Below, in pieces: positions 28,405 to 41,403 of a stretch of DNA of 64,000 nt. The stretch spans positions 124,001-188,000 of the forward strand of contig CAVSKB010000011.1 in the NCBI GenBank assembly GCA_963728295.1, written 5' to 3'. Position 1 is the first letter of the stretch. Each line of letters begins with the position of its first letter. Under the pieces are notes generated by a model, which worked only from the letters and a program-made list of their open reading frames with translations, made no database searches and was not told where the DNA came from. This DNA is from DATJKD01 sp963728295 (GTDB taxonomy: Bacteria > Pseudomonadota > Gammaproteobacteria > Steroidobacterales > Steroidobacteraceae). A program made the position numbers and the translations under genes.

Positions 28405-29724
28405 GCGGATACTCGCTGACGTGCGGGCCGTTCGGTCGGTCCAATGGCGCCAATCAACCACGCCCCGGCGATCGTTCCCGCAACGACCACACCGCGCACG
28501 CCGATTCCGCCCTCAGCAGCGATGCCGCCGAGGGTCAGGTAGGCGATGCCCGCGCTGACGAGCGCCGCTCCGATCAGGATGCGGGCGGTGGACGGCTGGA
28601 AGCTGGCAGGCGGTGGCGAAGCGCGCTCGAAACGTCCCACGAGCGGCAGCAGCAGGACCATCCCCGCGGTCAGCGCGACAAACCATGGGATTCGCGCAAG
28701 CCACCATGCCTGGGTCCCCGGCACATATGCAGCCCGATTCCCCCGCGAGCTTCGCGAGACCAACCAGCAGCGCAAGCACGGTCAAGTGCCACAGATACAC
28801 CGTCATGATCGTGCCGTTTACCAGCACGGTCGCAGCCCACACGCGCGTCTTGTCGAGCAGGCGGCGCATCGGGCCCTCGAGCATGAGTACGAGACCGGTC
28901 TGCGCGGCGCCAAGCGCGAGCAGCAGGATGTCGGGGGAGTGTGTTCGAGACCTCTTCGCCCGGTACTCCCACCATGCTGATGGGGTACGGGCCGTAGCGC
29001 GTGAGCGCTACCCATGCGAGCACCCCGCCCACAAGCCAGGGCAGGGCATGACGGGGGCCCGCGAGCCGGCCATCGCGCCACAGGTACCCGAGCTGATGCA
29101 TCGCTACCCAGACAAAAAGATAGTTGACCCAGCCGACGGCGGGTGATGCCCGTCATGGAAACGAAGCACGTCGACACACGCCGCGGCGATGACCAGCGCC
29201 CAGAAGGACCAGTAAAGCGCTTCCACGCGGCGCGCGTCACGGGCACGAACAGCACCACAAACAGGTATACGGCGAGAAACCACAATTGCACCAGTGCAAG
29301 GATCGATCCCGGGGCGGATGATCTCGTAGCTCACGCCGAAGAGGCGGAACACGAACGCCATGGCAGCCCACACGAGGATCAGCGGCACCATGGGGCCGAT
29401 CAGCCGTCGTGCGCGACCCGCGATCCATGTGCCGTAAGGCGTGCCGGCGCGTTGCGCGGCGTCCCACGAGGCTGCGTTGGAATAGCCACCCACCAGGAAG
29501 AACACCGGCATGACCTGGAACAGGAGCGTGAGCCACTGTGTCCAGGGCTCCATGGCGAGCATGTGGTCAAGCCGCAGCTGACCGTCTTTGATCCATGGCG
29601 CGGCTATTATCCAGTGGCCGACGACGACGGCGCCGATGGATTTGGCGCGCAGGAAGTCGACGTAACGGTTGCGGGAGGCAGGCGTCTGCGCCGCAGCTTC
29701 CAAGGCTCGAGACCAGGCTGACAC
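28401..29724 (-). pseudogene. Integral membrane acyltransferase (acyltransferase 3-like), multiply frameshifted
   Basis: The N-terminus is intact: RNRYVDFLRAKSIGAVVVGH with the conserved Arg and His of acyltransferase 3, then VMPVFFLVGGYSNAASWDAA and GPMVPLILVWAAMAFVFRLF. Further membrane segments continue in alternating frames (YWSFWALVIAAACVDVLRFH; MHQLGYLWRDGRLAGPRHAL; LVNGTIMTVYLWHLTVLALL; PWFVALTAGMVLLLPLVGRF), with switches near 29310, 29225, 29140, 28945 and 28735. The assembled order fits one protein of about 440 residues. Such enzymes acylate cell-surface sugars or lipids. Whether the breaks are decay or sequence error is unresolved. Confidence 0.75.
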
Positions 29725-29892
29725 GTGACCTCCCCGAAGTCGGCGCGAGTCTCGCGGACAGTCATGCCGGGGTCAAGCCGCTGTGCTTCCGGTCAGCACC
29801 GAACGCGGCGGCTTGTCAGCCAAAACTCAGCGGCTCATGACGTGAATCTTTGTCGTCCAGACGATCGCAATGGGTGGGAAGGAGCGCGCACC

Positions 29893-30885
29893 ATGTGGAT
29901 CAGACGGTCATCGTTCTGGGCGATGCTCGCCACCGTATCCTGCGGTGCAGCAGCTGCACAAACAACAGATCCACTGCCGTCCTGGAACAAGGGCGACGCG
30001 CGGGCAGCGCATCGCCGCTTTCGTAGAGGCGGTCACGCGCAAGGGTGGCAAGGAATACGTCGCGCCCGAGGCGCGCATCGCCGTTTTCGACAACGACGGC
30101 ACGCTCTGGTCCGAGCAGCCCATGTACGTGCAGATGGGGTTCATGCTCGATCGCGTCAAGGCGCGCTCGAGCCGCAGCACCCGGAATGGAAGGACAAGCA
30201 GCCCTACAAGGCGGTGCTCGACCGAGATCTCAAGGCGCTGTCGGCGCAAGGCGAGAAGGGAATCGCCGATCAAATTGCCGGGACTCACACCGGAATGTCG
30301 AGCGATGAGTTCAATCGCATCGCCACCGACTGGATCGCCAAGGCCCGGCACCCGCAGTACAACCGGCCGTATACCGAGACCATCTACCAGCCGATGCGCG
30401 AGCTGCTCGATTACCTCCGGGCAAACGGTTTCAAGACCTACATCGTGTCGGGCGGTGGCGTCGATTTCATGCGGCCATGGACGGAAAAGGTGTACGGCAT
30501 TCCGCCCGAGCAAGTCGTCGGCAGCATGGGCAAGCTCGAATTCAGCATGGTCGACGGCAAGCCCGTGCTGATGCGGCTGCCGCAAGATCGACCACGTCGA
30601 AAAGGGCCCCGGCAAGCCCGTCGGCATCCAGAAATTATCGGCCGCAAACCGATCGCCGCGTTCATGAATCCTACGGCGATCTGCAGATGCTGCAGTACGT
30701 CGCCGGGAGTCCGGGCTCCGGCTTGCGGTCATCGTTCACCACACCGACGCGGAGCGCGAAGTCGCCTACGACCGCAAATCATCGATCGGGCACCTCGACA
30801 AGGCGCTCGACGAGGCGGAGGCGCGCGACTGGGTCGTTGTCGACATGAAGGAGGAAACCGGAAGAAGGTATTTCCTTTCCCGTAA
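29893..30885 (+). pseudogene. Exported HAD-superfamily phosphatase, multiply frameshifted
   Basis: Pieces of one gene lie in all three frames. They include a signal peptide (MWIRRSSFWAMLATVSCGAA), motif I FDNDGTLWSEQPMYVQMGF, then HPEWKDKQPYKAVLDRDLKA, motif II region NGFKTYIVSGGGVDFMRPWT, YGIPPEQVVGSMGKLEF, SYGDLQMLQY, LAVIVHHTDAEREVAYDRKS and an end near KKVFPFP at 30885. Switches fall near 29990, 30170, 30590, 30680, 30720 and 30860. The intact family is a periplasmic phosphoserine-phosphatase-like HAD hydrolase of about 330 residues with Asp nucleophile in DNDG. The substrate is unknown. A sensor kinase gene follows. Confidence 0.78.
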
Positions 30886-30946
30886 CAGGGCCCGATGCCC
30901 CACCGGCGGTGTCGCGCATTGCGGGATTTGGCGGATACCCCCGCTG

Positions 30947-32077
30947 ATGCACAGGCTCGGCAAACTCGCAGCGCTTATTAAGAGTGAACGCGAAACGTTG
31001 CTGTCACGCTGGCGGGAGCAGGTGCGAAAGCTGCCCTCGGCGCAGAACCTGGACACGCCCACACTCAACGATCAGGTGCCGGCCCTGCTCGACGAGCTGT
31101 CCACAGGCGCTTCGGATGGTCGCCGACCAATCGATCGCGCAGGCAGTTCTGGAGGGCAGTTCGCCGGCCCACGGAATGGAGCGGTACCAGAGCGGCTTCG
31201 ACATCGTGGAAGGGTCGTGGCGGAATACAACATCCTTCGCGGCTGCATACACGACCTGGCGGAAAGCAACGACATCGCCATCGAGGGTCAGGCATTCCAC
31301 ATCTTGAACCGTGTGTTCGACGAAGCGATCGGCCTGGCCGTGCAGACCTTCGCTACGCAACAGGCGCTCAAGCTGCAACGTCGGCGCGACGAATACCTCG
31401 CCTTCGTCACGCACGACCTGCGTACACCCCTGAATGCGATTGCGCTTCGCCGCCCGGGCGCTCGATTTTTCGGCGACGCTGACGGGTACGATCCCTTGGC
31501 GTCGATGCTGAAGGCGCTGCATCGGAACGTCCTGCACCTCACGACTCTCGTCGAGCGGATTCTCAAGGAGAACGCACATGTACGGACGGAGTCCGGCGTC
31601 AAACTGGAGCGTCTCTTGCTCGCTGATCTGGCCGCCGGAAGTGGACCGACGTTGATCTTCTATCGGCTGCCGGTCAGCAGATACATCCAGAAACCAGCGC
31701 TTATACTGGTGACCCTAGGACCTCAGCGCCGGTCACCTATGCCGGTTCGCCCAGGCGGATCTTCCAGCATCGGATGGCCAATGCGATCACGTTCACGCCG
31801 CGCGGCGAGGTCGAGATCGGGGCTCGAGAGCGAAGCGGCGGCGGCGTGGAATGCTGGGTGCGCGACAACGGGGCCGGGATCCCGGCGGATCGTCTCCAGA
31901 GCGTGTTCGACAAGCACGACAACGACGACGCCCGACGCCGCCGGTACCGGTCTCGGTCTCGCGATCGTCAAGGCATTCGTCGAGGCGCACGGTGGAACGG
32001 TGAGCGTGGAGAGCACGGAAGGCGTCGGCTCGACGTTTCGCTTCACGCTGCCCGCCGCAGAGGCGACGCCGACCTGA
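30947..32077 (+). pseudogene. RsbRD-type sensor histidine kinase, multiply frameshifted
   Basis: An N-terminal RsbRD-like helical domain (MHRLGKLAALIKSERETLLS, SRWREQVRKLP) is followed by ADQSIAQAVLEGSSPAHGME in another frame. The original frame resumes with AEYNILRGCIHDLAESNDIA, and HisKA follows (YLAFVTHDLRTPLNAIAL, with the phosphorylatable His). HATPase pieces are MANAITFTPRGEVEIGARER, VRDNGAGIPADRLQSVFDKH and GTGLGLAIVKAFVEAHGGTV, again in different frames. At least four switches occur between 31110 and 31930. No membrane span is visible, so it was a cytosolic kinase. No response regulator is adjacent. Confidence 0.75.
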
Positions 32078-32146
32078 CAGAGCCGCGCGGAAGCTTCCCG
32101 AGCTTCCGCGAAGATGACACCGCTCACCGACGACAGGAGCCGAAAC

Positions 32147-32965
32147 ATGTCCAGGGAACGCGCGGCAGTGAGAATCGTGACGCTCGCAATCGCGATCGTC
32201 GCCGGACCACGAGAAGTATCCGCGCAGGATAATGCGGACGAGCTCGCCAAGAAGTTGTCGAATCCGGTCGCGGCACTGATCTGCTTGCCCTGGTCGATGC
32301 AATACAACATTGACTTCGACATCGGCCCGGAGAGCGGCACCAAGCAGTACGTGAACTTCCAGCCAGTGATCCCACACGGCCTGAACGATGACCTGAACCT
32401 GATCACTCGGGTGATCTTGCCGGTGATCCACCAAGACGACGTATTCGGGGACTCCGGCAGCCAGTTCGGCCTGGGTGATATCACCCCGTCATTCTTCTTC
32501 TCACCGAAGTAGCCCGTCGCCGGCTGGATCCTCGGCGCGGGGCCTGTTTTCCTTCTGCCAACCGCCACCGATGAGCTGCTAGGCAGCGAGAAGTGGGGCG
32601 CCGGGCCGACCGTTCTCGCGCTGCAGCAGACGCCGGAGGGTTGGACCGACGGTGCGCTCGTCAACCACATTTGGTCGTTCGCTGGCGACGACGATCGCAA
32701 CGAGATAAGCAATACCTTCATGCAGCCGTTCCTGGCCAAGGAATATCCGGGCGGCCGGACGATAACGATCAACCTGGAATCCAGCTACGACTGGATCGGC
32801 GAGACATGGAACGTGCCGGTGAATCTCAGCTATTCCAAGGTCACCAAGTGGGGCTCGCAGATGCTAAGCTGGCAAGGCGGTGTGCGGTATTTCCTCGAGA
32901 CGCCGGGCGAAGGTCCGGAGTGGGGGCTGCGTGCAACCTTGACGCTATTGTTTCCAGGACGCTAG
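32147..32965 (+). pseudogene. Outer-membrane transporter-like beta-barrel protein with in-frame TAG
   Basis: A signal peptide-like start (MSRERAAVRIVTLAIAIVAG) leads into WSMQYNIDFDIGPESGTKQY and LGDITPSFFFSPK, then a TAG at 32510-32512. The same frame continues without interruption through WILGAGPVFLLPTATDELLG, SEKWGAGPTVLALQQTPEGW, NLESSYDWIGETWNVPVNLS to LRATLTLLFPGR, ending in the C-terminal aromatic/Arg pattern of outer-membrane barrels. This is the neuromedin-U-annotated transporter family. The break is therefore a substitution-type nonsense codon, unlike the frameshifts around it. Length without the stop is 272 codons, near the family norm. Confidence 0.75.
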
Positions 32966-32970
32966 GCAAC

Positions 32971-32999
32971 GCGCGCCGCGCGGATCGCGCGCGGCGCGC
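32971..32999. terminator. Strong hairpin between convergent transporter and repeat lipoprotein genes
   Basis: GCGCGCCGCGCG (32971-32982) pairs exactly with CGCGCGGCGCGC (32988-32999) around a 5-base loop. It begins five bases after the transporter stop. T-tracts are absent, so termination is probable rather than certain. Confidence 0.55.
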
Positions 33000-33040
33000 T
33001 GCCGTGATCGGGTCGCCTATCGCCTCGACACCACTCATCA

Positions 33041-36168
<3,128 letters not shown>

Positions 36169-36183
36169 GACGTCGCCCCCTCG

Positions 36184-37218
36184 CTATTTGGCACCGAGCA
36201 CGCCGAGCTCGACGCGGCGGTTCTGGGCGCGCCCAGCCTCGGTGTCGTTCGATGCCACGGGCTCGCTCTCGCCATAACCTCGGGCGACGGCTCTGTTCGA
36301 CGCGATGCCGGCGCTGACCAGGTAACTGCGCACCGCCTCCGCGCGGGCGCGTGACAGGTTCAGGTTGTAGGTATCCGAGCCGACACTGTCGGTGTGGCCG
36401 GCGATCTCGAAGTTGAGACCGGGCTGATCGAGCAGCGCGCGCGACACGGATTGCAGAATCAACTTCGCATTGCCTGTCAAGTCTGCTTTGTTGAACTCGA
36501 AGTTCACCCCCTGCAGCGTGATCGTCTGGGTCTGGAGCATGCAGCCCTGGACGTCCACGCGAGCATGCGGGATCGTGTTGGGGCAGGAGTCGCCGAAGTC
36601 GGGTACGCCGTCCTGATCCAGATCCGTCGGGGGTGCGGCGGTCTTCTCGACCACGACTTCCTTGACGATCGTGCGCTCGACCACGCGCTCCTGCGTGCGA
36701 CCGACCGGAACGCTGAGCCCAACCCCGAAGTGCCAGTCTCCGTAATCGTCTTCGAAAAAGTCATGGAAGTAGCGCACGTCGGCGCGGAGTCGAATTCCCC
36801 CATCGGTGAACTCCGGCGTGACGAAGCCGAGACCGAGGTTTGCAAAGGCGCTCGACCCATCGAGGTTGTCGGGTTGCACATCGTTGAAGTCACCACCGAC
36901 CCCGATCAGGACGAAGGGCGAGAATCCCTTGCGGCCGCGAAAGTCGTAGACGAGATCGGCACCGGCTCCGTACAGGTAGAAGTCGGTCGCGCCCGGGTTA
37001 TCCGTTTCGATGACCGATCCGAATCCCTGCGCCTCAATGAACCAGTGGTCGGTCAGGCCCCAGCCGTAGATCAGCCGGCCACCGACGCCCCGATCGTCTG
37101 TTCCCCGATCCGAATCCGGGACGATGTAATACGGGAAGACGTCGACGTGCTGCTCGGCGCGAGCGGCGACGCCCGCCAGCCCGAGACCGAGCACGCCAAG
37201 AACGACGGCATAACGCAT
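36184..37218 (-). CDS. OmpA family protein with N-terminal beta-barrel
   Basis: The 344-aa protein from MRYAVVLGVLGLGLAGVAAR has a signal peptide, an eight-strand OmpA-like barrel of about 165 residues (FPYYIVPDSDRGTDDRGVGG to LGLGFVTPEFTDGGIRLRAD), and a linker VVERTIVKEVVVEK. One thrombospondin-type calcium motif follows (TDLDQDGVPDFGDSCPNT), and then a C-terminal OmpA peptidoglycan domain (VNFEFNKADLTGNAKLILQS, FEIAGHTDSVGSDTYNLNLS, RAQNRRVELGV). It links outer membrane and cell wall. GGGGG lies eight bases before this ATG; the longer ORF to 37290 adds a DUF3300-like remnant. It is upstream of and probably cotranscribed with the repeat lipoprotein. Confidence 0.9.
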   Translation of the reverse strand: MRYAVVLGVLGLGLAGVAARAEQHVDVFPYYIVPDSDRGTDDRGVGGRLIYGWGLTDHWFIEAQGFGSVIETDNPGATDFYLYGAGADLVYDFRGRKGFSPFVLIGVGGDFNDVQPDNLDGSSAFANLGLGFVTPEFTDGGIRLRADVRYFHDFFEDDYGDWHFGVGLSVPVGRTQERVVERTIVKEVVVEKTAAPPTDLDQDGVPDFGDSCPNTIPHARVDVQGCMLQTQTITLQGVNFEFNKADLTGNAKLILQSVSRALLDQPGLNFEIAGHTDSVGSDTYNLNLSRARAEAVRSYLVSAGIASNRAVARGYGESEPVASNDTEAGRAQNRRVELGVLGAK

Positions 37219-37251
37219 CAGTCGAAACCCCCAGTGCAACCTCGATCGCCC

Positions 37252-37682
37252 CCCGTCTTGGGTGGTCCAGTCCATTTTCATGCACCTCATGTCAATGATT
37301 TCCGGGAACTGGAGCAGGGCGCGGGTCGAGGGGCCAAATCCCAGCTTCTCCGCTGCGTCGTCCAGCGCGCTGCCGGTCAGGTCCTGTGCTCGAGCAGCCA
37401 GTTGCCGGCATCGAGGACCTCCTGCGGGTTGGTCGAGGCCGTGAGCACGTGGCCGAGCACGACGTCGGGGTAGATTGCGATGGGCGCGAGCAACTCCTCG
37501 AGGGCCTCAGGTGTCCATGTGCCGTCGGCGGGGGCGCCTGTCGTCGTGACGCCGCCCGCGGACTCTGCGGCGGTGGTCGCAGCCGGTTGCGCCGCGGGCG
37601 CCGAAGCTTCCCTCTCTCCGCACGCACTCAGCGCGAGTGTGCCCAGGAAAAGGCCGGTTGATACCAGGAGACGCGTACGCAT
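37252..37682 (-). pseudogene. DUF3300 lipoprotein, frameshifted and truncated
   Basis: The start at 37682 follows AGGGAGG and gives a lipoprotein signal (MRTRLLVSTGLFLGTLALSA, lipobox LSAC). DUF3300 family sequence follows (EALEELLAPIAIYPDVVLGH, NPQEVLDAGNWLLEH). After a frame switch near 37380 the family continues as ALDDAAEKLGFGPSTRALLQ, FPEIIDM and MKMDWTTQ, reading directly into the OmpA ORF. Intact DUF3300 domains continue well beyond this point, so the 3' part is missing. Function of the family is unknown. The remnant abuts the OmpA leader. Confidence 0.7.
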
Positions 37683-37762
37683 GTTCCCTCCCTGGAGTTC
37701 GCATCCACGGGACACGGCAGCTGACTGGTTGGCGATCGGCACCGGGAATCATATTCGAAGGC

Positions 37763-37802
37763 CGCAGCAGGTGTACATGACACGCAGCAGGTGCACATGA
37801 CA
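37763..37802 (+). repeat. Tandem 20-bp duplication at the start of the FGE-like gene
   Basis: Units 37763-37782 and 37783-37802 (CGCAGCAGGTGYACATGACA) are identical at 19 of 20 positions and both contain ATGACA; the second contains the start codon I assign to the next gene. Confidence 0.7.
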
Positions 37803-38848
37803 AAGGCGCAGGCGGCGGGGTCGACGGCGGAAACGAATTCACCTCTGGATTTGTCCGATTCAGGAGCGCAGGATGTCGAGCCCGGACCAGGGAGGTCGGC
37901 GGTGCGCCGAGGTACGGACATGAGTGATGACGGCGACTCAGGCGCGCCGGAAGCGCGATCGAATGCGACAGCGGATGACGCACCTGCCGCAGCGGCACCG
38001 CGCGCGTCGGACATGATCCGCATTCCGGCCGGTGAGTTTCTGATGGGCTCCGACCGCCATTGCCCGGAGGAAGCCCCGGTCCATCGTGTGCGTGTCGATG
38101 CGTTCTGGATCGACCGCATGGCCGTCACCAACCGCGAGTTTCGCCGCTTCGTGGGAAGGAGACCGGATACGTAACGTTCGCGGAGACCCCGCCGGATCCA
38201 AAGGACTATCCCGGCGCGCTGCCGCACATGCTGCAGGCCGGCTCGCTCGTGTTCACGCCACCCGATCATCCCGTCGACCTGCGCGACTGGTCCGCGTGGT
38301 GGAACTTCAAGTTCCGCGCCAATTGGCGGCGCCCTTACGGGCCGGGCAGCTCGATCCGCGGCCTCGACGACCATCCGGTCGTGCATGTCGCATTCAGGGA
38401 CGCGGGGGCCTATGCGCGCTGGGCCGGCAAGGAATTGCCGACGGAAGCCGAGTGGGAGTTCGCGGCACGTGGCGACCTCGACGGCGCCGAGTTCGCATGG
38501 GGCGACGGCGGCTCGCGTAACGACATTGCGGCGCACGAGCGCTTCTGGGCGGACGACCTGATCTATACACGCTCCGCCGGCGTGCGGCTGGGAAAGGCGG
38601 AGATCCTTGTCGATGCCCGCTCGGGTCCGCACGCGCCTGCGAATGCGTCCACGGCATATTCCGCCGAAGATATTCGGATCCAGCAGTACGACGACACAGC
38701 CGTCGTGGCGTTCCGCCTGGTCGCAACCAGGGGTAACGTCGAGAAGGCGGTCGTCACGCATTTCCTCAATACTGGTACCTTCGTCAAGCGCGGCGGCGAA
38801 TGGCGCGCCGTCGCGTGGCAGTCCACGCGGGTACCCGGGCCAAAATGA
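37797..38848 (+). pseudogene. Formylglycine-generating-enzyme-like fragment fused to a DUF4440/SnoaL tail
   Basis: Residues after a disordered leader match the FGE-sulfatase domain: MIRIPAGEFLMGSDRHCPEE, VDAFWIDRMAVTNREFRRFV. A frame switch near 38155 follows, then GYVTFAETPPDPKDYPGALP, HPVVHVAFRDAGAYARWAGK and LPTEAEWEFAARGDLDGAEF with AWGDG. The FGE domain then stops halfway: the next residues (NDIAAHERFWADDLIYTRSA, RLGKAEILVDARSG, EDIRIQQYDDTAVVAFRLVA, GTFVKRGGEWRAVAWQSTR) are the C-terminal two-thirds of a DUF4440 NTF2-like protein. The junction near 38510 is in frame. FGE active-site cysteines, normally in the missing half, are absent, so it cannot be a working FGE. Confidence 0.75.
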
Positions 38849-39326
38849 TGCATTTCCCCCATTCCTGCGCCGCCGCATCGCGGCGGATGCCTTTGCGGTG
38901 CCGTGCGCTATTCGTACGACGCCGCACCGCTCGCGACGGTCGCCTGTCATTGCCGCGATTGCCAGAAGCTCACGGGGGCGACGAATCTCCTGACGATCTA
39001 TGTCGACCGCGCGGCGTTTCGTCACGAGCAGGGCGAGCTGGCCCGCTATCGCAAGCGCGCAGACAGCGGGCGCGAAGCAGACTACGTGCGCTGCGCCAGG
39101 TGCGGAACGCGCCTCTGGCATGAACCGCACAATGCGCCTGAATACGTGTTCATTGCCGCTGGGACCCTGGACGATCCGTCCTGGGTCAGTGCCGGCGGCG
39201 CATATCTGGACTTCACGCGCCGCGCCGTCCGCGCATATTCCCGAAGGCGTGTACACCACGGAGCAGGGGCCCGCCGATCGCGCCGAGCTGATCGCCGCCT
39301 TCCGTGCGGCACATGGCAAGGGCTGA
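38845..39326 (+). CDS. GFA family (glutathione-dependent formaldehyde-activating-like) zinc protein, frameshifted
   Basis: Family motifs are clear: GGCLCGAVRYSYDAAP, CHCRDCQKLTGATN and VRCARCGTRLWHEPHNAPE, with the zinc-binding cysteines intact, then GTLDDPSWVSAGGAYLDFTR. The N-terminus needs a shift in the CCCCC run near 38860 to reach an ATG at 38845, which would overlap the previous stop. Another shift near 39225 restores HIPEGVYTTEQGPADRAELI before the stop at 39326. Members of about 140 residues bind zinc; most are not true formaldehyde-glutathione enzymes. An aldo/keto reductase follows by about 80 bases. Confidence 0.8.
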
Positions 39327-39408
39327 GGCGAGGTCGCAAGAGGCCGCTGGCTGTATTCGCGTGGGGTGGATTGGAAGATCATTGGCGCAGGACGCAGGGA
39401 GCAAGATG

Positions 39409-40495
39409 ATGCGATACAAGAGACTGGGGCGCACGGGTCTGCTCGTGTCGGAGATCTGCTTCGGCACCATGACGTTCGGCGGAAACGGCGGCATATGGGA
39501 GTCGCTGGGTGGGCTCGGCCAGAAGGACGCCGATGGCCTGGTCAAAGGGCTCGTTCGACGCCGGCGTGACGTTCTTCGACACCGCCGACGTCTACGCAGG
39601 TGGGATGTCGGAGACGATCTTCGGCCAGTCGCTGCGCAACCTCGCACTGCCCCGCGATGAAGTCGTCGTGGCGACGAAGGTGTTCGGTCGCTTGACTCCG
39701 CCGGCGCCGCAGAACCCGGGCCCCGCACAAAAGGCGGAGATCGAGCGTCGCGCGAAAGCACGCAACCTCAACGGACTTTCGCGCAAGCACATCATGAATG
39801 CGGTGGACGCCAGCCTGAAGCGCCTCGGCCTGGACTATATCGATCTCTATCAGATCCATGGCACCGATCCGCTGACGCCGCTGGAGGAGACGCTGAGTGC
39901 GCTCGACGATGTCGTGAAGGCGGGCAAGGCGCGCTATATCGGCCTGTGCAATCTGCCGGCGTGGGGCATCACGAAGTCCCTCTGGATTTCGGACAAGAGA
40001 AACCTGCATCGCTTCGAATCGTTGCAGATGTATTACTCGATCGCAGGCCGCGATCTGGAGCGCGAGATCGTACCTCTCGCACAGGATCAGCAACTGGCGA
40101 TCCTGCCCTGGAGCCCCCTGGCGGGCGGGTTTCTGAGCGGAAAATACACGCGGGACAGCGCCAAGCCGAGTGATGCCAGACGCGCAAAATTCGATTTTCC
40201 ACCTGTGAATCTGGAACGCGCCTTCGAATGCATCGACGCGATGAAACCGATCGCGCAGGCGCACGACGCCACGATTGCGGGCGTGGCGCTCGCATGGCTG
40301 CTGCACAAGCCGTGGGTAACGAGCGTGCTGGTCGGCGCAAAGAATCCCACGCAACTGAAGGACAATCTCGCTGCTACGAGCATTCAACTCGGCGTCGAGG
40401 AACTTGCGGCGCTCGACAAGGTTTCGGAGCTGCCACAGGAATACCCCGGCTGGATGCTCACGTTCCAGGGCGCTGACCGGGCCGGTCAGGTCTGA
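39409..40495 (+). CDS. Aldo/keto reductase, one frameshift
   Basis: The start MRYKRLGRTGLLVSEICFGT has AGGGAG seven bases upstream. The frame changes near 39555 and continues GVTFFDTADVYAGGMSETIF. The catalytic tetrad is visible: Asp and Tyr in DTADVYAGG, Lys in VVATKVFG and His in DLYQIHGTD. NADPH-binding sequence follows in SPLAGGFLSGKY and near SVLVGAKNPTQLKDN. The gene has about 362 codons. It reduces aldehydes or ketones with NADPH; the type resembles YajO/Tas-like AKRs. It is convergent with the dipeptidase gene. Confidence 0.9.
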
Positions 40496-40512
40496 TCAGC
40501 GGGCGCGGCGCG

Positions 40513-41241
40513 TCAGCGCCCGAGGCTCTCGAAGGTGTCGTTCTGCACGGCGTACGACGGCCAGTCGCGGTAGTCGAAGTGCCACCACTCCTCCGGCAGG
40601 ACGGTGAAGCCTTCCGCCTCCATGGCCTGGCGCAGCAGTTCGCGCAGCTCGCGCTGCCGAGCGGTTCCGCCCGCATAGTCGCTGTAAGCGCGTGGCGACA
40701 TCTCGTCGTACAGGCTTGGCATCTGCACCGCCTTGCCGGTCTTGATGTCGTACAGCGTGAGATCGACGGCGCAGCCGCGGTTGTGCTTGGACCCCTCGGC
40801 CGGGTCCGCTACGAAGTCGTGCTTGTCGGGCGGCGTGGCGTCCCAGAACATCTTCGTCACGTACCATGGCCGGTAGCCGTCGTGGATCAGCAGGCCAAGC
40901 CCACGCGCCTTGAGTCCCCGGTGCGCGCGCACCAGCGCCTCCGCAGCGGGCCGCTGCAGGAATGCGCGCGCCTGTGTGTACACCGGCTCACTCAGGAAGT
41001 TGTGCTCGGTCGCGTAACGGATGTCGAGGCGAATCGTCGGGTCGAGGGTGACCAGCTCGACGAGATCGCTCGGCCGCTCGTCGCCCCGCGGTGCGGGCGG
41101 TGTTGCCGCGAGGGCTTCCTGCCGCAACTCGGCGACGGGCCGCATCGGCTCGATGCGGAAGATATCGGGTGATGAGGCGCACCCGGCAAAACTCAACGCA
41201 GCCGCGAGGAGCAGCAGACTGCGGGGAAAATTCGCGTGCAT
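40513..41241 (-). CDS. D-alanyl-D-alanine dipeptidase (VanX/DdpX family), lipoprotein
   Basis: The 242-aa protein has a lipoprotein signal (LLLLAAALSFAGC, lipobox FAGC) and the M15D zinc-peptidase motifs GSKHNRGCAVDLTLYD (His and Asp ligands) and LPEEWWHFDYRDWP (catalytic Glu and His ligand). LIHDGYRPWYVTKMFWDATP holds the conserved Arg. It hydrolyses D-Ala-D-Ala; outside vancomycin-resistance clusters such enzymes recycle cell-wall dipeptides. No vanH or vanA homologue is adjacent, so a resistance role is not suggested. It is monocistronic. Confidence 0.9.
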   Translation of the reverse strand: MHANFPRSLLLLAAALSFAGCASSPDIFRIEPMRPVAELRQEALAATPPAPRGDERPSDLVELVTLDPTIRLDIRYATEHNFLSEPVYTQARAFLQRPAAEALVRAHRGLKARGLGLLIHDGYRPWYVTKMFWDATPPDKHDFVADPAEGSKHNRGCAVDLTLYDIKTGKAVQMPSLYDEMSPRAYSDYAGGTARQRELRELLRQAMEAEGFTVLPEEWWHFDYRDWPSYAVQNDTFESLGR

Positions 41242-41403
41242 GCCTGCACCCTTACGCGCGCGACGGGTGGGATGAATGATACGCGAGCAGCCGGGCCCGG
41301 CAGGAGGAGTTGCAGCACCTCGAGTAGCCGCGCATCCTCACTCGCGGGTCGTGCACGCGCTTGGCAATGCGCTACCGCAGGGACTTTCATCGGAGAATTT
41401 GCC

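Noticed and set aside
37797..38848. A new functional FGE-DUF4440 enzyme
   Set aside because: Half of the FGE domain, including the catalytic cysteines, is missing, and the segment also has a frameshift.
37628..39382. 584-aa minus-strand ORF
   Set aside because: It is antisense to the FGE/DUF4440 and GFA coding sequence and shows no domain.
40513..41241. Vancomycin-resistance cluster
   Set aside because: Only the dipeptidase is present; no vanH, vanA or vanS/R homologues are nearby, and a recycling role is more likely.
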